64,000 bases of DNA from Eggerthellaceae bacterium UBA3686 (GCA_002371495.1 DFIX01000007.1:62001-126000), one strand, 5' to 3'. Counted from the stretch's first letter, positions 42,570-50,954 are shown. Numbers and translations: made by a program. The notes: a model not told the origin generated them from the letters alone.

Positions 42570-42689
42570 GCGCCTCTATGGGCGGAGGCGTGACTCCGGC
42601 GATTCTGCAGGCACAAACTTCTTTATTTCACTTAGGTTTAGCCGAAGCCAAGCCAGAGCGCGCCTCCGCCCATAGAGGCGCGGCGGGAA
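42570..42689 (+). repeat. Family 1 structured element, unit C2
   Basis: Arms GCGCCTCTATGGGCGGAGGC and GCCTCCGCCCATAGAGGCGC; core GACTCCGGCGATTCTGCAGG and TTAGGTTTAGCCGAAGCCAA; tail GGCGGGAAGG. Left flank TATAACGAA. Confidence 0.9.
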
Positions 42690-42707
42690 GGAGCAACTCG
42701 CAAAAAG

Positions 42708-42737
42708 GCGCCCGAATCCACTATCGGATTCGGGCGC
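42708..42737 (-). terminator. Terminator of the DUF4870 gene
   Basis: GCGCCCGAATCC pairs with GGATTCGGGCGC (12 bp); on the minus strand CTTTTTG follows. Confidence 0.8.
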
Positions 42738-42759
42738 AGAATTCAGTACGCGATTGCGA

Positions 42760-43545
42760 TTACTTAACGATGTGGAGCTTGCCGATGAGGGGGAGTTCTT
42801 TCATGTCGCCGTGGTAAGCGCTGATGATACCCATGATGGCCATGACGAGCAGGTAAATCAGCAGAATGAAACCAATCCCGATGACGCTGAGGAAGCTGCC
42901 GATGAAGGCGCCGATGAGGATGACCACGTTGTTGTTCAGGTGATGCGTGATGAACTCATCGTTCTGATCGCGTACCACCAGGGCGAAAATCAGCCCCAGC
43001 AGGCCCGAAACGTAGAGCACCATCGCAAACGCGCGATTCGTCGCCGACTGCTGCGGCCACACCTGCTGAGGAGCCTGATACCCGGCGGGCTGGCCGTACG
43101 ACGGTTGCTGATAGCCGCCCGGTTGCCCGGTATCTTGGCCATAGGCGTTCTGCTCGTATGAGCGCTGGCTGCTGTAGTGGGCGTTGGGCGATGCGTCTGC
43201 CTGGTAGAACGGAGCCGCTACTACGGCAGGCTGAGCGCCCTGCGGCGATTCGGGCTGATTGTAGCTCGGGGGCTGATAGCCAGCAGGTGCCTGAGGGGCG
43301 CCAGACGGGAACTGCGCGTCATTCATCGCCTCGGCCTCCGCTTCGGCCCAGCGCGCCGCCGCCTCGTCCGCAATCTCGGCATGGGCCTCGACCGAATCGA
43401 CGACTCCCTGGTTTGCCTTTACGGCCGATTCGAGCGAAGCGCCCAGCTCGGTAGCCTCGCCGGCTGCGTGCGCAACCGGAGCCCCGCAGTTTGTGCAGAA
43501 AGAAACGCCTTCTCCGAGCGTCGCTCCGCAGTTAGTGCAATTCAT
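42760..43545 (-). CDS. Zinc-ribbon protein with DUF4870-type membrane domain
   Basis: A 261-residue membrane protein of unknown role. Residues 3-20 form a zinc ribbon (C-x2-C...C-x2-C: MNCTNCGATLGEGVSFCTNCG). Residues ~30-165 are a Gln/Pro/Tyr-rich flexible stretch. The end has three or four helices of the DUF4870 kind (AMVLYVSGLLGLIFALVV, FITHHLNNNVVILIGAFIG, GIGFILLIYLLVMAIMGI). AAGGAAG lies before the ATG at 43545; the upstream in-frame ATG lacks this. Monocistronic. Confidence 0.85.
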   Translation of the reverse strand: MNCTNCGATLGEGVSFCTNCGAPVAHAAGEATELGASLESAVKANQGVVDSVEAHAEIADEAAARWAEAEAEAMNDAQFPSGAPQAPAGYQPPSYNQPESPQGAQPAVVAAPFYQADASPNAHYSSQRSYEQNAYGQDTGQPGGYQQPSYGQPAGYQAPQQVWPQQSATNRAFAMVLYVSGLLGLIFALVVRDQNDEFITHHLNNNVVILIGAFIGSFLSVIGIGFILLIYLLVMAIMGIISAYHGDMKELPLIGKLHIVK

Positions 43546-43649
43546 ATCCGCTTCCTTTCCTTGCTCTTGCCACAACCGCCAAACCGCGAGCCTTCTTCCG
43601 GGCCCGAAGGTTTTCGACTATCGCGATTCCGCTTTCAAACGCAATTCTA

Positions 43650-44693
43650 TTACAGCGCGTCGGTTAAATCGATGTTCATGTCGACAGCAGTTGGTATACC
43701 GTCAACTATTCCGCCGTTCGAATACTGCCACATGACGATGTCGATATTCGGATTTGGATACCAGACGTCGTATTCGGCCCACCAGATCGCCTTGCTCTGC
43801 AAGCTCTTGTAGTGATACATGTCCAAGTCGTAGTAATTGCCGTAAATCATAGCCTTGTAGCCGGCCTTCTCGATGCGTTCGCAAAACGCCTCGCCGATCT
43901 TGGTCATCTGGTCCTTGTCCAGATTGTACGCACGCGGAAGATCCACGCCGGCTACGGCGCTCTCGAAATCGAACGCCACAGGATACTCGAGCTCAGCACC
44001 GTCAAGCTGGTCGATTATGAATTCCGCTTCCTCTTTGGCCTCTTTCTCGTTAACGGCCTGCGAAAAGAAGTACACGCCGCAACCCACTCCGGCGGCTTTC
44101 GCGCCCTTCAGGTTCGCCTCGAATTGCGCGTCAGTGTACAGCGTTCCTTCGGTTGCGCCCCGGTACCCGAGGCGAATCATGGCGAAATCGATACCGTCGT
44201 CTGCGACAGCCTGCCAATCGATCTCGAGCTGGTTTTCGGATACGTCGATGCCCGAATGCGAACGCACCTTTCCGTTATCGATATAGGCATAGCGCCCATC
44301 ATCGCCCATCTGGAGGTTCGACCAATCAAATGGACTCTCGTAATAGAAATCGAGCTCACCGTCGAAATCGTACGTCTCGGTTGGGACGCACGAGCGAATG
44401 GCGACGAGCATCACGCAGACGAGCGCCACCACAGCGGCAACGCCGACGATGTACACGGCGTTTTGGGCAGCGAATTGGATTAGGGTCAGCCGCTCGGGTT
44501 CTCGCGGGCTCCGACGCGTCCCTCTGTTCGATGGCACCGAGACCTTTGGCGCTTCGCCCCTTTTGCGTGTTGTTGAACCAGAACGCGCAGCTCCAGATGC
44601 GCTGCTACGAGAAGCCTTATGAGCGCCGAGCAACGACGAGGCATCTGATGCCGCCCGCTTCAGGTCGTCGTTATCTCGCGAATGTTGCGCCAA
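43650..44693 (-). CDS. Membrane-anchored GH25 lysozyme-type muramidase
   Basis: Cuts peptidoglycan between MurNAc and GlcNAc outside the cell. The 347 residues have a basic cytoplasmic head (1-70), a membrane helix (NAVYIVGVAAVVALVCVMLVA, about 80-100) and the GH25 domain (about 148-345): GIDVSENQLEIDWQAVADDG, FAMIRLGYRG, the catalytic acidic pair in YPVAFDFES and MWQYSNGGIVDGIPTAVDMN. The TTG start at 44693 is chosen because GGAGGAG lies 4-5 bases upstream. Its N-terminal anchor suggests remodelling of the cell's own wall. Confidence 0.9.
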   Translation of the reverse strand: MAQHSRDNDDLKRAASDASSLLGAHKASRSSASGAARSGSTTRKRGEAPKVSVPSNRGTRRSPREPERLTLIQFAAQNAVYIVGVAAVVALVCVMLVAIRSCVPTETYDFDGELDFYYESPFDWSNLQMGDDGRYAYIDNGKVRSHSGIDVSENQLEIDWQAVADDGIDFAMIRLGYRGATEGTLYTDAQFEANLKGAKAAGVGCGVYFFSQAVNEKEAKEEAEFIIDQLDGAELEYPVAFDFESAVAGVDLPRAYNLDKDQMTKIGEAFCERIEKAGYKAMIYGNYYDLDMYHYKSLQSKAIWWAEYDVWYPNPNIDIVMWQYSNGGIVDGIPTAVDMNIDLTDAL

Positions 44694-44899
44694 TGTACTC
44701 CTCCGGGCTCCGGTAAAACGACGGTCGCCGAACGAGCGCCCGCCCAGTTCCGCTGCGGCGCTCCGCGTTTAGTGTAGATTAGCCGCTGCCGCCTTGGGTC
44801 CTTTGCCTAGCCGTTTCGGTAGATTCCAGTCTGCTGAAGCGACTATACCTGAGTTATGATAGCGCAAGTTCTTATGCAACTAGCAAGCGGAGGGCGACC

Positions 44900-45382
44900 A
44901 TGGCAAAGCACGACAATCTCACCATTCTCGGCGCAAAGGTCGCCGGACCCACTGATTACGATCCGTCGGTTCTGGAAGCGTTCGACAACGCCCACCAGGA
45001 CCGCGATTATCTGGTTACGTTGCGCTGCCCAGAATTCACCACACTTTGCCCCATCACCGGCCAACCTGATTTCGGGACGCTGCTCATAAACTACATCCCC
45101 AACGTTCGCATGGTCGAAAGCAAGTCGCTGAAACTCTACTTGTTCGGGTTCCGCAACCACGGCGACTTCCACGAAGATGTGACCAACATAATCATGAACG
45201 ACCTCATAGAGCTTATGGATCCTAAGTACATCGAGATCAAAGGGCTGTTTGTCCCGCGCGGCGGCATCGCCATTCATCCCTTCGCCAATTGGGCAAACCC
45301 AAAATTCGGCTACGGGCAGAAAGCGGCGGAGCGTCTGTTCGACCAGCTCGGAGACCTCGGAAGCGCCGACAACATGCGCTAG
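44900..45382 (+). CDS. queF: NADPH-dependent 7-cyano-7-deazaguanine (preQ0) reductase
   Basis: Reduces preQ0 to preQ1 in queuosine tRNA modification. The 160 residues fit the short, single-domain (type I) QueF. Seen: catalytic Cys in PEFTTLCPITGQPDFG (about 55), the QueF motif region ESKSLKLYLFGFRNHGDFHEDV (about 75-96, with Glu and the NADPH-contact lysine), and FVPRGGIAIHPF. GCGGAGGG lies before the ATG. No other queuosine gene and no preQ1 riboswitch that I can recognise is adjacent. Confidence 0.95.
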   Translation: MAKHDNLTILGAKVAGPTDYDPSVLEAFDNAHQDRDYLVTLRCPEFTTLCPITGQPDFGTLLINYIPNVRMVESKSLKLYLFGFRNHGDFHEDVTNIIMNDLIELMDPKYIEIKGLFVPRGGIAIHPFANWANPKFGYGQKAAERLFDQLGDLGSADNMR

Positions 45383-45441
45383 CAGGGCAAGCCCGCCGCG
45401 CAGGCGGCGACCGCTGCAGGAAAGCGCAACAGCGAAAAAGC

Positions 45442-45470
45442 AAGTGGGCCCGCGCAAAGCGGGCCCACTT
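45442..45470. terminator. Bidirectional terminator between queF and the YARHG gene
   Basis: AAGTGGGCCCGC pairs with GCGGGCCCACTT (12 bp, 5-base loop) between convergent genes; TTGTTC follows on the plus strand. Confidence 0.75.
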
Positions 45471-45496
45471 TGTTCACGACATGTTACGCGACGGCG

Positions 45497-46381
45497 TTAC
45501 AGGTACTCTGAGTTGCGATCGTTCTCGATATCGAGCATGAGGGCGGCGTTATCGGCCTCGATGTCGCTAATCGACTGGCTCGCATCCCATTCGGCAGGCG
45601 AGTACTGGCGGGTGTACCACGTCTTGTTGTTGAAGTATTCCTGCAGCTGCGGATCGTCGAATCCACGGCCGTGGCGGGCAAAGATCTCGTTGCGCGCGAT
45701 CCACAGATCGTAGGAGCTCATGCCCTCGAGCTCGCTCCTCGAATACCGGTACGTCGAAGAGTCAGGGAGCTTGTAGCTGCTATCGGTTCCCGTGGGAGCC
45801 GGCGCAGGAGCGGGCTCCGGCGCGGGCTGGGCCTGCTGTTGTTGCTGCTGCTGAGCCTGTTGCTGGGCCTGCTGCTGCGCTTGCTGGGCCTGCTGTTGCT
45901 GCTGCTGTTGTTGCTGCGCAGCCGTGGTGCCCTGGCTAGCAGCCTTGCTCGATGCCGTGCCGGTAGCGGTCCGCGAAGCGGACGAAGCAGACGTCGAGGA
46001 AGACGATGCCGAGCTCGAGCTGCTCGATGCGGAAGACGAAGAAGACGAGCTCGAGCTACTCGATGACGACTCGCTAGATGCAACCGAGGCCTCCGAACTA
46101 GAGTTACCGCCCGACGAACCGGGGTTAAGCGCAAACATCGCCAAGGCGACGATGGCCGCCAGAACAGCGATGGCCGCGATAATGAAAACGACGATTCCGC
46201 CGCCACCACGCTTGGGTGTCGGCTCGAAATTCTTCACATTGCGTGGAGCCGTAGCCGGGCCGCTTGCCGACCGCACCGTCTGACCTTGCTGAGCGCTCTT
46301 GTTCGATACCTGCATTGCACCGCACCTGATGCAAAAAACAGCGCCATCCTTAATTTCGTGTCCACATTCGACGCACCGCAT
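45497..46381 (-). CDS. Zinc-ribbon, Ser/Gln-rich membrane protein with C-terminal YARHG domain
   Basis: A 294-residue protein. Residues 1-21: zinc ribbon (MRCVECGHEIKDGAVFCIRC). About 60-85: membrane helix (IVVFIIAAIAVLAAIVALAMFAL). About 90-140: nearly pure serine; 150-190: polyglutamine with alanine; then a Pro/Ala part. The last ~75 residues are a YARHG domain (LWIARNEIFARHGRGFDDPQLQEYF, then WY), an extracellular module of unknown job. AAGGAGG lies before the ATG at 46381. The poly-Gln part is coded by a CTG/TTG repeat tract (45829-45922). Confidence 0.88.
   Translation of the reverse strand: MRCVECGHEIKDGAVFCIRCGAMQVSNKSAQQGQTVRSASGPATAPRNVKNFEPTPKRGGGGIVVFIIAAIAVLAAIVALAMFALNPGSSGGNSSSEASVASSESSSSSSSSSSSSSASSSSSSASSSSTSASSASRTATGTASSKAASQGTTAAQQQQQQQQQAQQAQQQAQQQAQQQQQQQAQPAPEPAPAPAPTGTDSSYKLPDSSTYRYSRSELEGMSSYDLWIARNEIFARHGRGFDDPQLQEYFNNKTWYTRQYSPAEWDASQSISDIEADNAALMLDIENDRNSEYL
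45829..45922. repeat. CTG/TTG trinucleotide-rich tract (poly-Gln)
   Basis: About 31 codons, mostly CTG or TTG in the plus reading (CAG/CAA in the gene), interrupted by alanine codons. Length may vary between strains by slippage. Confidence 0.7.
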
Positions 46382-46776
46382 TCGTTCCTCCTTAAGACGA
46401 AAGATATCGACAGTATACTTGTAAATCCCCTGATGTAATGTGTTTTTTGCAAGATACGAGCACAACGGGCGCGCAGGAGGGGTGACGGCAAATCAGCCCC
46501 CTTTGTACCCGAACGACCATTGGATGTGGGGCATAGCTTGCAACCCTACAGCATTTTGTGTGCGGCTGCGCTGTACCATTGCCCAGCATCAGCACTTGTG
46601 AAGGCCTCGCGCTTTTCGGGATTTCTTGTGAGGAAAGGGAAAATGGCACATCGAAGGCAGCTAGCGTGCACACGCACAGTCACCGATTAGCCTTTAAGGC
46701 GACGAGCGCCCTATCATAGGAAGGTGCGCCCTTAGGGCGCGCCTTCCGAATCTTTTGCTCGCGTTGATTGCTAACG
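46382..46776. other. 395-bp intergenic region
   Basis: Holds the upstream region of the YARHG gene (minus TATACT at the complement of 46411-46416 and its AGGAGG) and a hairpin AAGGTGCGCCC/GGGCGCGCCTT (46721-46745) after the 46777 gene. A 15-codon plus-strand ORF at 46643-46690 has a good AGGAAAGGG in front, but no gene follows it. Otherwise nothing is recognised. Confidence 0.45.
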
Positions 46777-47415
46777 CTATTTTTCGTCTGAGCTCTCAGC
46801 CGGCTCGGAATCCTTGTTCTTTCCGAACAGCCCAAAAAGACCCTTGCCCTTCTTGGCTGCTTTTTCGGCTTCAGCCGTCTTAGCCGCCTCGTATTTCTCG
46901 GCTGCCTCTTTCTCTTGCTCTCGCATTTCCGCGCGCATTTTCTTTTGCTCTTTGCGGGCTTCTTTTGACTTGTTGCTCGAAAACGCAGCATCGTAAAGCT
47001 TACGCTCTTTGCGAATCTTGCCGAGGTCAATCCAGAACGCGACGATGATCATGACGTATGCCAAAATCATGCAGGCCATCGATACGCTGTTCAGGTCAGA
47101 ATTCCGCTGCAACACGAACGATAGCGCAGTAAGCGCGATGGCGCTGCCGAGCGCCGCCCACCAAAACTTGCGCAACCGCTTGTAGGTGGGCGTTTCCTCG
47201 AAACGCGCACGTGTCATGCTCGCCTTTTTTGCGGCCTTCTCTTCACGCTCGCGTGCTTCTTCCTTCTTTTGCTTCTTGCTCTTGGGGGCAGGGTCGCGCA
47301 CAGTCGCAGCACGCTGCGCCTTGGGCTTTGCTGACGCAGAGCTTTTGCGGGTCTTGCCCATGCGCTTCTCGTCAGCATTGTTGTAACGGTCGTTGAGCGG
47401 ATTGCGTTGTGACAT
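46777..47415 (-). CDS. Two-helix membrane protein with basic and coiled-coil flanks, unknown function
   Basis: A 212-residue protein. A long Lys/Arg-rich cytoplasmic head (1-78) is followed by two helices (FWWAALGSAIALTALSFVL and MACMILAYVMIIVAFWIDL) and a highly charged coiled coil (KARKEQKKMRAEMREQEKEAAEKYEAA), ending GKGLFGLFGKN. No known domain recognised. It begins one base after the purC stop, so it is translated with purC; a link to purine synthesis is not otherwise indicated. Confidence 0.8.
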   Translation of the reverse strand: MSQRNPLNDRYNNADEKRMGKTRKSSASAKPKAQRAATVRDPAPKSKKQKKEEAREREEKAAKKASMTRARFEETPTYKRLRKFWWAALGSAIALTALSFVLQRNSDLNSVSMACMILAYVMIIVAFWIDLGKIRKERKLYDAAFSSNKSKEARKEQKKMRAEMREQEKEAAEKYEAAKTAEAEKAAKKGKGLFGLFGKNKDSEPAESSDEK

Positions 47416-47416
47416 C

Positions 47417-48283
47417 TTAGAATTTCCGTCCGGTAATCTTCTCGTAAGCCTGAATGTACTTCTGGCTCGTCTTCTGAATAACTTCTTCGGGGAGATGCGG
47501 CGGGTTGCCGGTCTTGTCCCAGTTCGCGGTCAGCCAATCGCGCACGAACTGCTTGTCAAAACTCGGTTGATCCGCACCTGGAGCATAGGTATCGCCAGGC
47601 CAGAAGCGCGACGAATCGGGCGTCAAAACCTCGTCGGCAAGGATGATCTTGCCGTTCAGCCGACCGAACTCAAACTTGGTATCGGCAATGATGATTCCCT
47701 GCTTCTCGGCATGGTCGCGTGCAGTCGTGTACACCTTGAGCGAAAGGTCGCGCAATGCTGCCGCGTCTTCTTCGCCAATAATCTGGGCGCAGCGTTCGAA
47801 GCTGATGTTCTCGTCGTGGTCGCCGATTTCGGCCTTCGTGGAAGGAGTGAAGATGGGTTCAGGAAGCTTAGAGGAGTTGACCAGGCCTTCTGGCAGCTCT
47901 ATGCCGCACACGGTGCCGGCGCGATTGTATTCCTTCAACCCGCTTCCCGCCAGATATCCGCGTACGATGCACTCGACCGGAAACATTTCGGCCTTGTTCA
48001 CCAGCATGAAGCGCCCGTTCAGATAATCCGAATAGGGCTTGAACTGCTCGGGAAGATCAGACACATCGGTCGAAACAAGATGGTTCTCGACGACGCCGTC
48101 GAGCAATTCGAACCAGAAACACGAAATCCTCGTTAGCACCTCGCCCTTGTACGGGATCTCGTCTTCAAGAATGTAATCGAATGCAGAAATGCGGTCAGTT
48201 GCCACAAGCAGCAGCTTGTCGCCTAAATCGTACAGGTCGCGCACTTTGCCCTGCGCATCGGGCTTGATATCGATTCCGGCCAT
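47417..48283 (-). CDS. purC: Phosphoribosylaminoimidazole-succinocarboxamide (SAICAR) synthase
   Basis: Joins aspartate to CAIR with ATP in purine synthesis. The 288 residues fit the longer PurC form. Motifs: GKVRDLYDLGDKLLLVATDRISAFD (nucleotide loop), FPVECIVRGYLAGSGLKEY, ADTKFEFGRLNGKIILADEVLTPDSSRFW. CAGGAGG lies before the ATG. It is paired with the two-helix membrane protein, not with other pur genes; purB is 4 kb away on the other strand. A family 1 unit lies upstream. Confidence 0.96.
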   Translation of the reverse strand: MAGIDIKPDAQGKVRDLYDLGDKLLLVATDRISAFDYILEDEIPYKGEVLTRISCFWFELLDGVVENHLVSTDVSDLPEQFKPYSDYLNGRFMLVNKAEMFPVECIVRGYLAGSGLKEYNRAGTVCGIELPEGLVNSSKLPEPIFTPSTKAEIGDHDENISFERCAQIIGEEDAAALRDLSLKVYTTARDHAEKQGIIIADTKFEFGRLNGKIILADEVLTPDSSRFWPGDTYAPGADQPSFDKQFVRDWLTANWDKTGNPPHLPEEVIQKTSQKYIQAYEKITGRKF

Positions 48284-48446
48284 GGCCTTGCCTCCTGTCG
48301 TTCTTCAACCTGCCTATTGTAACGGCGGGAGGACCCGCAAGGCACACTGGCCCGCAAATCTGCATCGGGGTTGCATATTGAAGCACCGACCAACCTCCCC
48401 ACTCCCCTGCAAAAGCCGCAAGGGCACATTCCGTCCCGCCCTGTCC

Positions 48447-48479
48447 AATCCCACCGCGAAACCGCAGGCGGGCGCGCGC
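48447..48479 (-). repeat. Truncated family 1 unit D0
   Basis: On the minus strand, GCCCGCCTGCGGTTTCGC then GGTGGGATT matches only the right arm and tail of a unit. It faces unit D as A1 faces A2, so D was probably also a head-to-head pair before deletion. Confidence 0.55.
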
Positions 48480-48502
48480 ATCGGTTTGTCCGCTTTACTC
48501 GT

Positions 48503-48628
48503 CCCGCTGCGCTCGCGCTGGCGGGGGCGTGACTCCGGCGATTCTGCAGCCACTGTTCCTGTTTATCCATATAGGTTAGGCGAAGCCAAGCCGGAGCGCG
48601 CCCCCGCCAGCGCAAACGCGGTGGGATG
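48503..48628 (+). repeat. Family 1 structured element, unit D
   Basis: Core GACTCCGGCGATTCTGCAGC and TAGGTTAGGCGAAGCCAAGC with the GCC/GGC pair; tail GGTGGGATG. Its left arm CCGCTGCGCTCGCGCTGGCG pairs only partly with its own right arm, but perfectly (22 bp) with 48653-48674 further on. Confidence 0.85.
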
Positions 48629-48652
48629 AAACGAAACTGGCGAACACTCCCA

Positions 48653-48674
48653 CCCGCCAGCGCGAGCGCAGCGG
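48653..48674 (+). repeat. Second, perfect partner of unit D's left arm
   Basis: CCCGCCAGCGCGAGCGCAGC(GG) is the exact reverse complement of 48504-48525. It ends 10 bases before the histidine kinase stop codon. Confidence 0.7.
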
Positions 48675-48684
48675 AAGGACACTG

Positions 48685-50229
48685 TTATCGGGATATCTTG
48701 GACATGCGGCCGGTTTGGCGGCCGGTCTTCCGACGCTGCTCGCGCTCGACGTAGAGCGGAATGTGGATGGTGAAGCAGGCGCCTTCGCCCTTGCGGCCCT
48801 CGACCTGCACCCATCCGTTGTGGCGCTCGACAATTTCCTTGACGACCGTCAGGCCAACGCCGAGGCCGCCGCTCTCGCGATCGCGCCCCGAATCGGCGCG
48901 CCAGAACCGCTGGAACACCATGCGCGCCTCATCCGGCGTGAGACCGATACCGGTATCTTGCACGGCAATCGAGGCCATCGACTCGCCGCGCTTCACGCGC
49001 ACGTAGATATGCCCGCCTTCGTCGGTATAGCGCACCGCATTCGAAATGAGGTTGGCTGTTGCCTGACGAATGAGGTCGGGGTCACCCATGATGTAAACGT
49101 TTTGATCCGTCTTGTAATGCAAGGTCAGACCCGACTCCGATACGTAAGCCTCGTGGGTGGCGATGATGCCCGAGACGACCTCGCCCACATCTATGAGCTC
49201 TTGTTTGTTGGGATTGGCACGATTCTCGAGGCGCGAGAGCTTCAGCAGGGAATCGACCAGACGCGACAAGCGCATAACTTCTGAATCAACCGTTATCAGG
49301 CGCTCCTCGTCGACCGGTAGGACCCCGTCAACCATAGCCTCGACCGTTGCCTGTATTGCCATGAGCGGCGTGCGGAGCTCGTGCGCGACGTCGGTTGTCA
49401 AGCGGCGCTCGAGCTTGCGATCGCGCTCGACCGAAGCAGCCATGGCGTCGAACGTCTGCCCGAGCTGAGAAATCTCATCATCGCCCTGCATGTTGGTGCG
49501 GGCGGTCAAGTCGCCTTCCTTGATGGCAACCGCGGTCTCGGTCAGGGAGCGAATGGGACGCACGAGCGTGCGCGCAAAGAAGAAGCCGCATATCGAAGCC
49601 AAGGCAATCGCCGCGATTGCCGCAAGGATCATGGCCTGGTAGGAACGATCCCGGAATTCCTGGTCGGCTGCACGTAGCAGCTGATCGGAGCCGTATACCC
49701 ACACCCGAACCGAACCAACTGCCTGGTTGTTTACAACGATTGGCGCGTAGGCCATGTTGTCGCGCCCTTGAACAGGAGCAATCGAAGGCGGGATGATGCC
49801 GAGCTCGCCTTGAGCCTGCGTTGTCGAATCGAACAGAACGTCATCGTCTTTGGAGCCCGCGACCTGCATGCCAACGCCCCGATAAACCGCAACGGCATTG
49901 CTGGCGGGCTGCAAGACAAACTCGGTGAATGACCCCACGTCTTCGTAGCGAGATGCAATTTGCTCGGCCGTCGTTTCCGCCACGGCTTTCATATTATCTT
50001 GCGTATACTCGTGAAAATGTTGTTCCCACACGATAGACACGACGCCGATGGCTACAAGCGCGGTCATGGCAGCGATAAGCGAGAACGATATGGTGACGCG
50101 CGCCGTATACGACAAGCTGCGCCAGCCGACGCCCCTTCCTCGACGGGGTGATTCCTCCTCGTCGTCGTAATCGGAGGAATCGTCGAGGTCGGCGCCCGCT
50201 TGCGCAGCTTCTTTGAAATCCTTAACCAC
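48685..50229 (-). CDS. Sensor histidine kinase (HAMP-HisKA-HATPase)
   Basis: A 514-residue membrane sensor pairing with the response regulator just upstream. Two helices (about 43-65 and 203-222) frame an outside sensor region of about 135 residues; then HAMP (RTLVRPIRSLTETAVAIKEG), the H-box DVAHELRTPLMAIQ (about 290), N-box NLISNAVRYT, G1 DTGIGL and G2 GGLGVGLTVVKEIV. The GTG start at 50229 follows the regulator stop by 9 bases. The C-terminus reaches into repeat DNA next to unit D. Its signal is unknown; BaeS/ResE-like in form. Confidence 0.93.
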   Translation of the reverse strand: MVKDFKEAAQAGADLDDSSDYDDEEESPRRGRGVGWRSLSYTARVTISFSLIAAMTALVAIGVVSIVWEQHFHEYTQDNMKAVAETTAEQIASRYEDVGSFTEFVLQPASNAVAVYRGVGMQVAGSKDDDVLFDSTTQAQGELGIIPPSIAPVQGRDNMAYAPIVVNNQAVGSVRVWVYGSDQLLRAADQEFRDRSYQAMILAAIAAIALASICGFFFARTLVRPIRSLTETAVAIKEGDLTARTNMQGDDEISQLGQTFDAMAASVERDRKLERRLTTDVAHELRTPLMAIQATVEAMVDGVLPVDEERLITVDSEVMRLSRLVDSLLKLSRLENRANPNKQELIDVGEVVSGIIATHEAYVSESGLTLHYKTDQNVYIMGDPDLIRQATANLISNAVRYTDEGGHIYVRVKRGESMASIAVQDTGIGLTPDEARMVFQRFWRADSGRDRESGGLGVGLTVVKEIVERHNGWVQVEGRKGEGACFTIHIPLYVEREQRRKTGRQTGRMSKISR

Positions 50230-50240
50230 GAGCCCGCGCG

Positions 50241-50954
50241 TTATGCAGAAGTCGTCTTAGTGGGATCTTCGAAGCGATAGCCCACACCATGAACCGTATG
50301 CAGCCACGTGGGGTTGCGCGGGTTGTCGCCAATCTTTGCGCGCAGATTCTTAACGTGCGAATCGATCGTGCGCTCGTAACCTTCGAAATCGTAACCCAAG
50401 ACCTTCTCGACAAGCTCCATTCGGGAATACACGCGACCCGGATACCGCGAGAGCGTGGTCAGCAGCTTAAATTCGGAAGCCGTGAGGTCGACTTCCTTGC
50501 CGGAAACGAGAACCTTATGACCCGACACATCGATGGTCAGTTCGCCGAACTCGAGCACCTCGCGCTGGGGCTCGGAATCGGCATGCACGCGGCGCAAGAG
50601 CGCACGCACGCGGGCTACGAGCTCGCGAGGGCTGAACGGCTTGATCAAGTAGTCGTCGGCGCCGAGCTCGAGGCCGATGATGCGGTCTTCGACTTCGCCC
50701 TTTGCCGTCAGCATGATAATGGGCACATCGGAATTGTCGCGAATCGCACGGCAAACGCGCTCGCCCGGTACGCGTGGGAGCATAAGATCCAGGATAATCA
50801 GGTCGAAATGATGTTTTGCAAATTCGTCGAGAGCATCCTGGCCATCGCCAATGGCCGTAACCCAGTAATTCTCGCGCTCGAGATACGCCGTCACCGCATC
50901 GCGGATAGCTTTCTCGTCTTCGACCAACATGATGCGCCGCGTTTCGTTGCTCAT
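50241..50954 (-). CDS. OmpR-family response regulator
   Basis: A 237-residue two-component regulator. Receiver: IMLVEDEKAIRDAV, phospho-Asp in DLIILDLMLPRVPG (about 55), MLTAKGE and the lysine in YLIKPFSPREL. Winged-helix DNA-binding domain at about 140-235 (LTASEFKLLTTLSRYPGRVYSR, YERTIDSHVKNLRAKIG, HTVHGVGYRF). AGGAGA lies before the ATG at 50954; the longer in-frame start is unneeded. First gene of the pair with the kinase. Confidence 0.95.
   Translation of the reverse strand: MSNETRRIMLVEDEKAIRDAVTAYLERENYWVTAIGDGQDALDEFAKHHFDLIILDLMLPRVPGERVCRAIRDNSDVPIIMLTAKGEVEDRIIGLELGADDYLIKPFSPRELVARVRALLRRVHADSEPQREVLEFGELTIDVSGHKVLVSGKEVDLTASEFKLLTTLSRYPGRVYSRMELVEKVLGYDFEGYERTIDSHVKNLRAKIGDNPRNPTWLHTVHGVGYRFEDPTKTTSA

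Noticed and set aside
44770..44899. preQ1 riboswitch before queF
   Set aside because: None of the known preQ1 aptamer consensus sequences is recognisable in this stretch.
46643..46690. A 15-codon plus-strand ORF (MAHRRQLACTRTVTD) with a good AGGAAAGGG in front
   Set aside because: No gene follows on that strand that it could lead, and such short ORFs arise often by chance; there is no coding signature.
18648..48674. Reading family 1 elements as integron attC sites
   Set aside because: attC sites have conserved ends and a variable centre; here the centre is conserved and the arms vary, and no integrase or cassette genes are present.
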